A stretch of 64,000 nucleotides of DNA from Flavobacterium sp. 245. GTDB lineage: Bacteria; Bacteroidota; Bacteroidia; Flavobacteriales; Flavobacteriaceae. The DNA lies in assembly GCF_004362055.1 (NCBI RefSeq), contig NZ_SNXB01000001.1:649068-713067 (forward strand), in the 5' to 3' direction. Positions 1 to 8,365 of the stretch are shown here, in pieces; positions within the stretch are counted from its first letter, which is position 1, and each line of letters begins with the position of its first letter. The notes under the pieces were generated by a model. It saw nothing but the letters and a program-made list of their open reading frames with translations. It did no database searches and was not told where the DNA came from. The translations under genes were made by a program, and so were the position numbers.

Positions 1-173
1 AGGAAAAAAGACGCCAAAATAAAACACAGTAAACTCACTTTTTGAAAGGCCAAAAAATAATTAGTAATCCAAGAAGGATCTTGAATTTGAAACAGAAAAA
101 AGAAAACCAGTATTAAAATTACAACCAAAGAATAATTTAATGGCGTAGATTTTTTAAAAACACTTGTTATCAT
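1..173 (-). CDS. Partial integral membrane protein (N-terminal part only)
   Basis: A minus-strand reading frame starts with ATG at 173 and stays open to the window edge (57 codons visible). The visible part begins MITSVFKKSTPLNYS and then has a hydrophobic segment, a short polar stretch with DPSW, and a second hydrophobic segment, so it looks like the start of a multi-spanning inner-membrane protein. The arrangement next to a small membrane protein and purD recalls the DUF6427-type proteins of flavobacteria, but the fragment is too short to be sure. No function is claimed. Confidence 0.55.
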   Translation of the reverse strand, partial: MITSVFKKSTPLNYSLVVILILVFFFLFQIQDPSWITNYFLAFQKVSLLCFILASFF

Positions 174-307
174 AAGGATATTTTATACTTTTGTGACTGT
201 AAATATAATACTTGTTTAAAAGGAAAAACCAACAAGTTGAAAAAGATTCTTTTTTGAATTTTGATTCAATGCGTTAAAAACAATAATAACATATAATTTT
301 ATAAATT

Positions 308-538
308 ATGACAGCTTTTTTCGAAGGAATTCAATACTTATTCGTTAACATTTTGTTTGCTCCTCTTGACTTTTTACGTCGTTTGGAATTAATTACATGG
401 TTTGGTGCAAACACTATTAACTGGATTTTCATGATCATCTGTTCATGTGCAATCGTTTATTGGATCAAACAATTACGCATTTTTGATGATGCCGGAACAG
501 AAAACCAAGATACAACGGCTCACTCTTTTTTAAAATAA
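308..538 (+). CDS. Small conserved membrane protein (76 aa)
   Basis: A 76-residue protein with a hydrophobic segment at about residues 35-52 (NWIFMIICSCAIVYWI) and an amphipathic N-terminal half (FFEGIQYLFVNILFAPLDFLRRLE). The tail is polar and acidic. It resembles a small uncharacterised membrane protein family seen in flavobacteria beside purD and upp (DUF6341-like, from memory, not verified). Start is ATG at 308, preceded by an A/T-rich leader without a clear Shine-Dalgarno, as is usual in Bacteroidota. It converges on purD with a stem-loop in between. Function unknown. Confidence 0.75.
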   Translation: MTAFFEGIQYLFVNILFAPLDFLRRLELITWFGANTINWIFMIICSCAIVYWIKQLRIFDDAGTENQDTTAHSFLK

Positions 539-544
539 AAAATA

Positions 545-568
545 TCTAACCCTCCGAAAAGGGTTAGA
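545..568. terminator. Stem-loop between convergent genes
   Basis: TCTAACCC and GGGTTAGA form an 8-bp stem around an 8-base loop, in the 38-base gap between the stops of the 76-aa gene and purD. An A-run lies on the left side, which becomes a T-run for transcripts coming from purD. A shared terminator is plausible; the plus-strand T-run is poor. Confidence 0.45.
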
Positions 569-576
569 GGATTAAT

Positions 577-1851
577 TTATATTAGATCGAATCCGATATC
601 TTTTCTAAAATACATCTTATCAAAGCTTAGTTTATCTATGTTTTGGTAAGATTTTTTTATGGCCTGTTGAAAATCGTCTCCGTATGATGTTACAGTTAAT
701 ACACGCCCTCCATTACTAACGACATTTTCGTTATCAAATTTTGTTCCCGCGTGAAAAACTATAGAATCTGTAATGTTTTCTAAACCAGTAATTACTTTTC
801 CTTTTTCAAAATCTTCGGGATATCCGCCAGAAACGACCATAATTGTAGTCGCACTTCTTGGATCAATTTCTAAAGTAAATTCGTCTAATTTTTGATTCGC
901 AACCGAAAGGAATAATTCAACCAAATCAGATTTTAATCTCGGAACCACAACTTCAGTTTCAGGATCTCCCATTCTCACGTTGTATTCAATAACAATTGGT
1001 TCGTTTTTTACATTGATCAAACCAATAAATACAAATCCTTTATATTCGATTCCGTCTTTCTGGAAACCTTCGATTGTTGGTTTTACGATGCGAGTTTCGA
1101 TTTTTTCCATCAAAACAGCATCAACATAAGGAACTGGAGAAACTGCTCCCATTCCGCCTGTATTTAAACCTGTATCGCCTTCGCCAATTCTTTTGTAATC
1201 TTTTGCTGTTGGAAGAATTTTATAGTTTTTCCCGTCTGTTAAAACGAAACAGCTTAATTCGATTCCGTCTAAAAATTCTTCAATAACAACTTTTGAACTT
1301 GCTGCTCCAAATTTTGAGTGAACCAGCATATTTCTTAATTCCGTTTTAGCTTCTTCAAGATCCTGAATAATCAAAACTCCTTTTCCAGCCGCTAAACCGT
1401 CTGCTTTTAGAACGTATGGTGGTTGTAATGTTTCTAGAAACTTGCATCCTTCTTCAACTGTTTCGGCAGTAAAACTATCGTAAGCAGCAGTTGGAATGTT
1501 GTGCTTCATCAAGAATTCTTTTGCAAATTCTTTACTTCCCTCTAGTTGCGCACCCAATTTTGATGGCCCAATAACAGGAATATGTTTTAAACTTTCATCG
1601 TTTTTAAAATAATCATAAATACCTTTTACCAATGGATCTTCTGGCCCTACGACTACTAAACTTATATTTTCTTTTAGCACTAGTGCTTTTACGGCTTCAA
1701 AATCAGTTGGAGCTATTGCAACATTTTCAGCAATTGCCGCAGTTCCTGCATTTCCTGGTGCAACAAAAAGTTTTTCACAAAGTGGACTCTGAGTCATTTT
1801 CCAAGCAAAAGCATGCTCTCTTCCGCCTGATCCCAATAATAAAATTGTCAT
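577..1851 (-). CDS. purD: Phosphoribosylamine-glycine ligase (GAR synthetase)
   Basis: 424 residues, the usual length of PurD. It joins phosphoribosylamine and glycine with ATP to give glycinamide ribonucleotide, the second step of purine synthesis, in the cytosol. Seen: the N-terminal GSGGREHA motif (residues 7-14), the ATP-grasp region with VLKADGLAAGKGV, the GGMGAVSP loop, and the metal/ATP-binding NVRMGDPETE motif, followed by the C-terminal domain. ATG start at 1851. It stands alone on the minus strand, divergent from the ligase gene at 1987. No other pur genes are in the window. Confidence 0.97.
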   Translation of the reverse strand: MTILLLGSGGREHAFAWKMTQSPLCEKLFVAPGNAGTAAIAENVAIAPTDFEAVKALVLKENISLVVVGPEDPLVKGIYDYFKNDESLKHIPVIGPSKLGAQLEGSKEFAKEFLMKHNIPTAAYDSFTAETVEEGCKFLETLQPPYVLKADGLAAGKGVLIIQDLEEAKTELRNMLVHSKFGAASSKVVIEEFLDGIELSCFVLTDGKNYKILPTAKDYKRIGEGDTGLNTGGMGAVSPVPYVDAVLMEKIETRIVKPTIEGFQKDGIEYKGFVFIGLINVKNEPIVIEYNVRMGDPETEVVVPRLKSDLVELFLSVANQKLDEFTLEIDPRSATTIMVVSGGYPEDFEKGKVITGLENITDSIVFHAGTKFDNENVVSNGGRVLTVTSYGDDFQQAIKKSYQNIDKLSFDKMYFRKDIGFDLI

Positions 1852-1986
1852 GGTGTTGTTGTATTTAGTTGTGGTGCAAAAATACTTGCTTTTACACGTA
1901 AAAAATAATTAAATCTTCAAAAAATTGTTGGTTCTGCCCTGTTAGTAATTCCTAAACATTATTTTTGACGAAAATTATCCTGAAAA

Positions 1987-3297
1987 ATGATTCGTCTTTT
2001 TGATCTTTCCCTTCAACTAAATGGTTTTCCGATAAAGAAAGCTAAAGCCGAATTGGATCAAATTGTTCATTTTTCCGAAAAAGAATATAATTCGTTTCTC
2101 GAAAATAAAAAGAAAGAAATTGTTGATTTTCATTTGCAAAACAACTCTTTTTACCAAGAATTAGTCGGAACTAAAACAGCTCCAAAATGGGAAGATTTAC
2201 CTATTCTGAACAAACAAAATCTACAGAAACCACTCGCAGAAAGACTTTCAACAGGATATACTGTAAAGAATGTTTACCTCAACAAAACTTCCGGATCTAG
2301 CGGAACTCCTTTTGTTTTTTCCAAAGACAAATATTCGCATGCCTTAACCTGGGCTTCGAATATTATGCGATTTGGCTGGTTCGAAATTGATTTTAATCAT
2401 TCGTATCAAGCACGTTTTTATGGAATTCCGATGGATTTTGTTGGTTATCAAAAAGAGCGTTTTAAAGATTTTTTGACACACCGTTTCCGGTTTCCGGTTT
2501 TCGATTTATCTGATGAAGTTCTGGAAAAATTTCTACAGAAATTCAAAACCAAAAAATTCGATTACCTCAACGGTTATACGAGTTCCATTGTTTTATTTGC
2601 GAAATATTTAGACCAAAAAAATATCATTCTAAAAGAAATCTGCCCGACCTTAAAAGCTTGTTTTGTCACTTCGGAGATGCTTTTTGAATCGGATAAAAAA
2701 TTATTACAAAAGCAATTCGGTATTCCGATCATTAATGAATATGGCGCTTCAGAATTGGATTTAATTGCTTTTGAAAATCCAGAAGGTGAATGGCAGGTTA
2801 ATGCCGAAACACTTTTTGTAGAAATTTTAGATGAAAATAATAATGTTCTCCCTTACGGGGAAGAAGGCCGAATTGTGATTACTTCTTTGTTCAATAAAGC
2901 AAATCCCTTTATCAGATATGAAATTGGCGACATTGGAATTTTAGATGAAAAAAGTACGCCACAAAAACCAATTCTTAAAAAATTAATAGGAAGAACAAAC
3001 GACGTTGCCATTTTACCAAGTGGAAAAAAATCGCCGGGATTGACTTTCTATTACGTAACTAAGAGCATTATTGAAGATGATGGAAATGTAAAAGAATTTA
3101 TCATCAAACAAACCAAATTAGATACTTTTGAAATTGAATATGTTTCTGAAAAAGAATTGAATGCAGAACAAATTCAAAAAATAGAAGATGCCATTTCATT
3201 ATACCTTGAACCCAATCTAAACTTTACTTTTACCAGAAAAAAAGTTCTAGAAAGAACCAATCGAGGAAAATTAAAGCAATTCAAATCCTATTTATAA
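1987..3297 (+). CDS. PaaK/CapK-like adenylate-forming ligase
   Basis: 436 residues related to phenylacetate-CoA ligase and the capsule protein CapK. These enzymes activate a carboxylate as the acyl-AMP. Seen: the ATP-binding loop TSGSSGTPFVFS (from about residue 101), NEYGASE at about 250-256 (the A5-like motif), and YEIGDIG near 311, which in the family holds the ribose-binding Asp. The C-terminal part carries GRTND and a final GKLKQ lysine, as in PaaK. The position beside a polysaccharide cluster suggests acyl transfer to a surface glycan rather than aromatic catabolism; no paa genes are present. The substrate cannot be read from sequence. Confidence 0.85.
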   Translation: MIRLFDLSLQLNGFPIKKAKAELDQIVHFSEKEYNSFLENKKKEIVDFHLQNNSFYQELVGTKTAPKWEDLPILNKQNLQKPLAERLSTGYTVKNVYLNKTSGSSGTPFVFSKDKYSHALTWASNIMRFGWFEIDFNHSYQARFYGIPMDFVGYQKERFKDFLTHRFRFPVFDLSDEVLEKFLQKFKTKKFDYLNGYTSSIVLFAKYLDQKNIILKEICPTLKACFVTSEMLFESDKKLLQKQFGIPIINEYGASELDLIAFENPEGEWQVNAETLFVEILDENNNVLPYGEEGRIVITSLFNKANPFIRYEIGDIGILDEKSTPQKPILKKLIGRTNDVAILPSGKKSPGLTFYYVTKSIIEDDGNVKEFIIKQTKLDTFEIEYVSEKELNAEQIQKIEDAISLYLEPNLNFTFTRKKVLERTNRGKLKQFKSYL

Positions 3298-3337
3298 TAT
3301 AAATAAAATCTTACATTTGTTTTGCTAATTAAAACTT

Positions 3338-3868
3338 ATGGACGATCAATCTTTACTTTCAGAAGAAACTATTTCAAACAAAATATATTTTATCCGTAAT
3401 CAAAAAGTGATGTTAGATCGTGATTTGGCAATACTCTACGAAGTAGAAAATAGAGTTCTAAATCAAGCCGTTAAAAGAAATTTATCGCGATTTCCTGAAG
3501 ATTTTATGTTTCAACTAACTGAAAATGAATATAATTCTTTAAGATCACAAATTGTGATCTTAAAGAAAGGACGAGGAGAACATCAAAAATATTTGCCATT
3601 TGCATTTACGGAACATGGCATTCTAATGCTTTCAAGTGTATTGAAAAGTGACAAAGCAATTCAAACAAACATTCAAATTATGCGAATTTTTACAAAAGTG
3701 AGACAAATGCTTTTGGATACAACAGAAATAAAAGTTGATATTCTTCAGATTCAAAAGAAGTTAGAGAATCACGACAAAAATATAGAATTGGTTTTCTCCT
3801 ATTTGGATGAATTGACAGAGAAAAAAGAAAACGAGAGTGAAAGAGTAAAAATTGGATATAAAAAATAA
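3338..3868 (+). CDS. ORF6N-domain (KilA-N-like) DNA-binding protein
   Basis: 176 residues. Residues 11-105 match the ORF6N domain: a start with IYFIRNQKVMLDRDLA, then YEVENRVLNQAVKRN, then RFPEDFMFQL, and FTEHGILMLSSVLKS. The rest is a charged, probably coiled-coil tail with EKKENESE near the end. ORF6N proteins come from phages and mobile islands and are thought to bind DNA; no target is established. A TACATTTG -7-type box lies at 3312-3319. The codons for L68-L75 (LRSQIVIL) sit on a perfect 33-base palindrome (3535-3567), and related palindromes fill the 200 bases after the stop. Probably an acquired gene, independent of its neighbours. Confidence 0.88.
   Translation: MDDQSLLSEETISNKIYFIRNQKVMLDRDLAILYEVENRVLNQAVKRNLSRFPEDFMFQLTENEYNSLRSQIVILKKGRGEHQKYLPFAFTEHGILMLSSVLKSDKAIQTNIQIMRIFTKVRQMLLDTTEIKVDILQIQKKLENHDKNIELVFSYLDELTEKKENESERVKIGYKK
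3535..3567. repeat. Perfect palindrome inside the ORF6N gene
   Basis: Two 16-base arms around a single central A at 3551. The core reads AAGATCACAAATTGTGATCT. It lies in frame and encodes SLRSQIVILKK (residues 67-77), a stretch I remember as well conserved in ORF6N proteins. The same core CACAAATTGTG recurs in three of the four downstream copies (3867-4013) and, with one base changed, in the fourth. Confidence 0.85.
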
Positions 3869-4066
3869 TTGGAGGTCACAAATTGTGACCTCCAATTTTA
3901 AAGTATGATTTTTAAGGTCAAGATTTAACAAGTCATATTAAAATTCTCTAAGGTCACAAATTGTGACCTTAGAGAATTAAATCGCAATCATGAAGTCGCA
4001 AATTGTGACCTCAAGATTTAACTATATCAAGAATTCTTCAAGGTCACAAATTGCGACCTTAAAGAA
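3867..4066. repeat. Cluster of four ORF6N-type palindromes
   Basis: Copy 1, 3867-3897: 15-base perfect arms, centre A. Copy 2, 3942-3978: 18-base perfect arms. Copy 3, 3991-4013: 11-base arms with two mismatches (core GTCGCAAATTGTGAC). Copy 4, 4034-4066: 16-base arms with two mismatches (core GGTCACAAATTGCGACC). All share GGTCACAAATTGTGACC or a one-base variant. The flanking stem bases differ between copies but pair within each copy. The cluster ends 2 bases before the stop of the next gene, so it may also serve as a two-sided terminator. Confidence 0.85.
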
Positions 4067-4068
4067 CA

Positions 4069-4836
4069 CTAAATCTTATTTATATATCGGGGTTTGATAA
4101 TCAACTGAGTAAATAAAAATCGCACCATCAACAAAACAGAAAACACAAAATTAAATCCGTGAAATTCTCTGTAAACTCCAAAGTTGTGTTTGATCAATTT
4201 GAACTTTGATGATGAAATTGAATCTTTTCTAATTCTGTAAAAGGCTAACGGTTCAGGAACTGGTTTTGTAACTTGAATTTGTTTTAAAATCGTGAGCCAC
4301 AAACGCCAATCTTGTCTTTTTTGAGTTGCTTCAATTACAATTTTACCAAAATAATCTACGTCGTAAATGGCGGTTAAATTGCCAACATAATTGCAAAAAA
4401 AGAGTTCGTCGTAAGTTAAGTTTACTGGTGCTTCAACTCTTCTGTTTAAAGAATTTCCTTCTTCGTCGATACAATCATAAAAACTGAAAGTAAAATGCAA
4501 ATTATTCTCTTTTAAAAACTGAATCTGTTTTTCTAATTTATTCGGAAACCATAAATCATCAGCATCTAAATAAGCAATATATTTCCCTACCGCTTTCTCT
4601 AAAGCTATATTTCTTGCAAAACCGTTTCCTGAATTTTTTTCTAATTTAAACAGTTTTATTCTACTGTCTTTTTCAACAAAATCAGAAATAATTTTTACGG
4701 TTTCATCTGTCGAAGCGTCATCAACCAAAATCATTTCCCAGTTTTGGTATGTTTGATTTTGAACTGATTCTATCGTTGCCCGAATGAACTTTTCAGCATT
4801 GTAAGTTGGCGTTATAATAGAAACTAATTCACTCAT
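4069..4836 (-). CDS. Family 2 glycosyltransferase
   Basis: 255 residues with a GT-A fold. Seen: VSIITPTYNAEKFIRATIES at the N-terminus (nucleotide-binding strand), ILVDDASTDET, and the metal-binding DxD-type motif in YLDADDLW at about residues 91-98. The C-terminal 40 residues are hydrophobic and basic and may touch the inner membrane. It would transfer one sugar during assembly of a surface polysaccharide repeat at the cytosolic face. It lies 12 bases after the SDR gene, so the two are co-transcribed. Donor and acceptor are unknown. Confidence 0.92.
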   Translation of the reverse strand: MSELVSIITPTYNAEKFIRATIESVQNQTYQNWEMILVDDASTDETVKIISDFVEKDSRIKLFKLEKNSGNGFARNIALEKAVGKYIAYLDADDLWFPNKLEKQIQFLKENNLHFTFSFYDCIDEEGNSLNRRVEAPVNLTYDELFFCNYVGNLTAIYDVDYFGKIVIEATQKRQDWRLWLTILKQIQVTKPVPEPLAFYRIRKDSISSSKFKLIKHNFGVYREFHGFNFVFSVLLMVRFLFTQLIIKPRYINKI

Positions 4837-4848
4837 TAACGCTCAGAA

Positions 4849-5832
4849 TTATTTTATATAACTTGAAAAATCTTTATGTTCTTCTTTAGATAGTTCTTCT
4901 TTAGATAGTGATCTGAAATAATCATAAGTAATTTTCATTCCTTCAGAACGGCTTACTTTTGCTTCCCAACCTAATAATTCTTTTGCTTTTGTAGTGTCTG
5001 GCTGACGCTGTAAAGGATCGTTAATTGGTAATGGATGATATACTACTTTCTGGTTGGTTCCAGTCAATTTAATGATTTCTTCTGCAAAATCTTTAATGGT
5101 GATTTCATCCGGATTTCCAATGTTTACCGGGTAAACATAATCGGAATGTAATAATCTGAAAATACCTTCTACCTGATCGTCTACGTAACAGAAAGAACGT
5201 GTTTGCAGACCGTCTCCAAAAATCGTTAAATCTTCTCCACGCAAAGCTTGTCCAATAAAAGCCGGAATTACACGTCCGTCATTCAGTCGCATTCTTGGGC
5301 CGTAGGTATTAAAAATACGCACAATTCTGGTTTCTACACCATGAAAAGTATGGTACGCCATGGTGATCGATTCCTGAAAACGTTTGGCTTCGTCGTAAAC
5401 ACCGCGAGGGCCAATTGTATTTACGTTTCCGTAATATTCTTCCGTTTGAGGATGAACCAAAGGATCTCCATAAACTTCAGATGTTGAGGCAATTAAAATT
5501 CTTGCTTTTTTGACACGCGCCAATCCTAATAAATTATGCGTTCCTAATGATCCCACTTTTAAAGTCTGAATAGGAATTTTTAAATAATCAATTGGGCTTG
5601 CTGGTGAAGCAAAATGCAAAATATAATCTAAATCACCAGGAATATGAACAAACTTGGTGATATCATGGTGGTAAAATTCGAAATTTTCTAATTTAAATAA
5701 ATGCTCAATATTTTTAAGATCTCCCGTAATCAGGTTATCCATTCCAATAACAAAATAGCCTTCTTTAATGAATCTGTCACATAAATGCGACCCTAAAAAT
5801 CCTGCTGCTCCGGTAATAAGTATTCTTTTCAT
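4849..5832 (-). CDS. UDP-glucuronate decarboxylase-like SDR (UDP-xylose synthase type)
   Basis: 327 residues, extended short-chain dehydrogenase. Seen: the NAD-binding [10 protein letters not shown] (8-17), catalytic S/T in STSEVYGDP (116-124), and the YDEAK active site (Y146, K150). [19 protein letters not shown] and [10 protein letters not shown] match UDP-glucuronate decarboxylases, which turn UDP-GlcA into UDP-xylose with NAD kept bound. A dTDP-glucose 4,6-dehydratase-like activity is the main alternative. It provides a nucleotide sugar for the glycosyltransferases around it. The C-terminus holds a small in-frame duplication (SKEELSKEE), from a 13-base direct repeat near 4880-4910. A promoter lies upstream at 5892-5920. 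Confidence 0.88.
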   Translation of the reverse strand: MKRILITGAAGFLGSHLCDRFIKEGYFVIGMDNLITGDLKNIEHLFKLENFEFYHHDITKFVHIPGDLDYILHFASPASPIDYLKIPIQTLKVGSLGTHNLLGLARVKKARILIASTSEVYGDPLVHPQTEEYYGNVNTIGPRGVYDEAKRFQESITMAYHTFHGVETRIVRIFNTYGPRMRLNDGRVIPAFIGQALRGEDLTIFGDGLQTRSFCYVDDQVEGIFRLLHSDYVYPVNIGNPDEITIKDFAEEIIKLTGTNQKVVYHPLPINDPLQRQPDTTKAKELLGWEAKVSRSEGMKITYDYFRSLSKEELSKEEHKDFSSYIK

Positions 5833-5891
5833 AATTGATTTTATTGAACCTTTTTGAGTTTTATTCGACAGTAAAACTCAAGATAGACGCA

Positions 5892-5920
5892 CAAATGTAA
5901 TAAAATATCTTTCCTTTCAA
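5892..5920 (-). promoter_or_regulatory. Bacteroidota-type promoter of the SDR/glycosyltransferase pair
   Basis: Read on the minus strand: TTG (5920-5918), an 18-base spacer, then TACATTTG (5899-5892). This fits the TTG/TAnnTTTG consensus used by the primary sigma factor in this phylum. The transcript would begin about 55 bases before the ATG at 5832. Confidence 0.6.
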
Positions 5921-6015
5921 ATGGCACTTCAAACCATATCTTAAAAGAAGTTTAGTCATTTCAGATAATTATTAAACTCATTTCTCTATTTTTACCCACA
6001 AATAAAACCACTATT

Positions 6016-7092
6016 TTGAAAGTTGTACATATAATTGAGGCGCTCGGTGGCGGCGTTTATACCTATTTTAGAGATTTATCGACTTTCTTTGGAGATGACG
6101 AAATAAACAAAAACATAGAAACCACTATCATTTACAGTGGCAATCGAAAAGAAATTGATGCTCAAAAAATAAAGTCTGAGTTTTCAGATGGCGTTAAGCT
6201 GATCCAGGTAAATATGGTTCGGGAGCTTTCTCCTTTTCAAGATTTAAAATCGGCTTACAACTTAGCCAAAGAACTTAAAAAAATCAATCCTGATATTATT
6301 CACCTTCACTCTTCAAAAGCTGGAGTTTTAGGACGTGTGGCCTATTTTTTCTTATTCAAAAAAAAGAAACTCTTTTATACTCCTCACGGATATTCATTTT
6401 TAAGAACTGATATTTCAAAAACGGCCAGAAATATTTATTGGGGAATCGAAAAAAATTTTCAGCGCTTTTTTGGAGGAACAATTGTTGCCTGCGGTGACAC
6501 AGAGCAAGAAATTGCAAAAAAAATTGGACCTGCAAAATTAGTTCGAAACGGAATTGATATTGAAAATGTTCAAGAGCATTATGCCCCACATCAAAACGAA
6601 AAATTAACAATTGGAATTATGGCCAGAATCACGGCTGCCAGAAATCCAGAAATGTTCAATCAAATTGCTCTAAAATTTCCCGATTTTAACTTTGTGTGGA
6701 TTGGCGACGGCGAATTAAAACATTTAATTACGGCTCCTAACATCAGAATTACTGGTTGGATTTTAGACCGAAAAACAGTTTTAAGAGAATTGAACAATGT
6801 TGATATTTATATGCAAGTCTCACTTTGGGAAGGTTTGCCAATTGCTGTTCTAGAAGCAATGGCGCTACAAAAACCAATTATTGCAACTAATATTATTGGT
6901 AATAAAGATGCTGTTTTGCACGGAAAAACAGGTTTTCTTTTTACTGATATTGCCGAATTAGATCAATTCTTCGAAACTTTGAAAGACGAAGAAACAAGAT
7001 CACAATTTGGTCAAAATGCTCTGGATAGATGCCGCGATTTATTCGATAAAAATCAAAATTTTAAACAGCTTCTGGCACTTTATCAAGAGTAA
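6016..7092 (+). CDS. Family 4 glycosyltransferase (TTG start)
   Basis: 358 residues with a GT-B fold. The start codon is TTG at 6016, giving MKVVHIIEALGGGVYTYF, whose GGG-type loop is typical of the acceptor domain. The C-terminal nucleotide-sugar domain has LTIGIMARITAARNPEMF and the retaining GT4 motif EGLPIAVLEAMA, with E272 and E280 as the E-x7-E pair. The family transfers a sugar from an NDP-sugar with retention. It is divergent from the SDR gene, and its last 32 bases overlap the convergent O-antigen ligase-like gene. A role in the same polysaccharide is inferred from position. Confidence 0.92.
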   Translation: MKVVHIIEALGGGVYTYFRDLSTFFGDDEINKNIETTIIYSGNRKEIDAQKIKSEFSDGVKLIQVNMVRELSPFQDLKSAYNLAKELKKINPDIIHLHSSKAGVLGRVAYFFLFKKKKLFYTPHGYSFLRTDISKTARNIYWGIEKNFQRFFGGTIVACGDTEQEIAKKIGPAKLVRNGIDIENVQEHYAPHQNEKLTIGIMARITAARNPEMFNQIALKFPDFNFVWIGDGELKHLITAPNIRITGWILDRKTVLRELNNVDIYMQVSLWEGLPIAVLEAMALQKPIIATNIIGNKDAVLHGKTGFLFTDIAELDQFFETLKDEETRSQFGQNALDRCRDLFDKNQNFKQLLALYQE

Positions 7093-8365
7093 GTTTTTGC
7101 TGCAACCAATAACTAGCAAAAATAGACGACCATAATCCGCTGAAGGCAATTCCGTCAAAGCGGAGTAAAAAGTCATCCGTTAGGTTTGAGGTGAAAAAGA
7201 TTAGAAAAAATGAAAGTATCATTGCATTTTTTAAATCGTAGCCTAAATAACCAATGGTGAAAATATAAAGAAAAACCACCAAAGGCCCGAGAATTCCAAA
7301 CTTCAATAAAAAGTCCAGAAATTGATTGTGCGTTGGCAATTCATATTTCGCCAAAAACTGCTGATTTGTTTCTTTATAATATTTAAATAATTCTGGTTTT
7401 CCATCTGAAGCTCCAACTCCATAAGGAAAGTTTTTTACAGATAATTCCCAAGCCGATTTCCAAATTGAAACCCGAGTTACCAGTGAATTATAAACCTTAA
7501 TTTCTGGATGATCGATTTCGTCTAATTTGCCTACTTTATCCATATAAGCAAACGTTACTGACGAATATTTTTCTTTCATATAAGGATTCTTCTGAACGAA
7601 TAAAAACAGGATTCCAACCAATAAAACAACAATTACAGAACCTGTTAAAACAATCTTTTTCAAGTTGAATTTTGATCGGATTTCATAAAAGAAAACGATC
7701 AAAAATCCAATTAAAGCGTTTATAAGCGCCATTCTGGTATTTACCAAAAGCACAAAGAAAAATGAAAACAAGAAAACGGCGAGACTTGCTATTTTAAAGA
7801 CAATTTTTGACTGATTTCTAAAGCTTTCAAAAACAAAATATAACGCACAAACAGTTACAAAAGCCAAATGCATATTTAATGCCGGCGCATGAATCCCGAT
7901 GCTGTCTGCAAATTGATAACCCATTTCCCATAAATCGATTCGATTTGAATATTTTGCTACTAAATCAGGAAATACAATAATAAACCTGATCAGAAAAAAA
8001 ATCATAACGGCGGTTGTCGAAATTACATATGTTCGAATAATTTTAAGAAAATTGACACGCTGATAATTTCCTATTATAAAGAGCGGAAAAATGACCAATG
8101 ATATGCTTTTTTCAATTGCTTTTAATCCCTTTGAAAAAGAATCATTGTTCCAAAAAAGCAACAATTCTAATAAAATTGGTGATGCTATACAGGCTATTAA
8201 AAGCAGTTGTTTTTTGGAGTATTGCAGCTTTTTGAAAAAGATCAAATTAAACGCCGCAAACAAAATAATCAGCAATGAGCACGGTTTTCTGAAAATCATT
8301 GCAACCGCAATCACACATAAAAAGATGTGAAATATTTTATTGAAGTTCTTTTCGGAAATGTTCAT
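7061..8365 (-). CDS. O-antigen ligase/polymerase-like membrane protein
   Basis: About 434 residues with ten or more hydrophobic segments and a large polar loop near residues 290-350. This is the layout of the Wzy/WaaL (O-antigen ligase) family, which joins undecaprenyl-linked chains or polymerises repeat units in the periplasm. The loop has SAWELSVKNFPYGVGASDGK and LPTHNQFLDFLLKFGILG; the HN(Q/x)FL motif is a hallmark. I use the ATG at 8365; an in-frame TTG at 8377 is possible. It overlaps the preceding gene's end by 29 bases and the convergent GT4 gene by 32 bases. Confidence 0.85.
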   Translation of the reverse strand: MNISEKNFNKIFHIFLCVIAVAMIFRKPCSLLIILFAAFNLIFFKKLQYSKKQLLLIACIASPILLELLLFWNNDSFSKGLKAIEKSISLVIFPLFIIGNYQRVNFLKIIRTYVISTTAVMIFFLIRFIIVFPDLVAKYSNRIDLWEMGYQFADSIGIHAPALNMHLAFVTVCALYFVFESFRNQSKIVFKIASLAVFLFSFFFVLLVNTRMALINALIGFLIVFFYEIRSKFNLKKIVLTGSVIVVLLVGILFLFVQKNPYMKEKYSSVTFAYMDKVGKLDEIDHPEIKVYNSLVTRVSIWKSAWELSVKNFPYGVGASDGKPELFKYYKETNQQFLAKYELPTHNQFLDFLLKFGILGPLVVFLYIFTIGYLGYDLKNAMILSFFLIFFTSNLTDDFLLRFDGIAFSGLWSSIFASYWLQQKLTLDKVPEAV

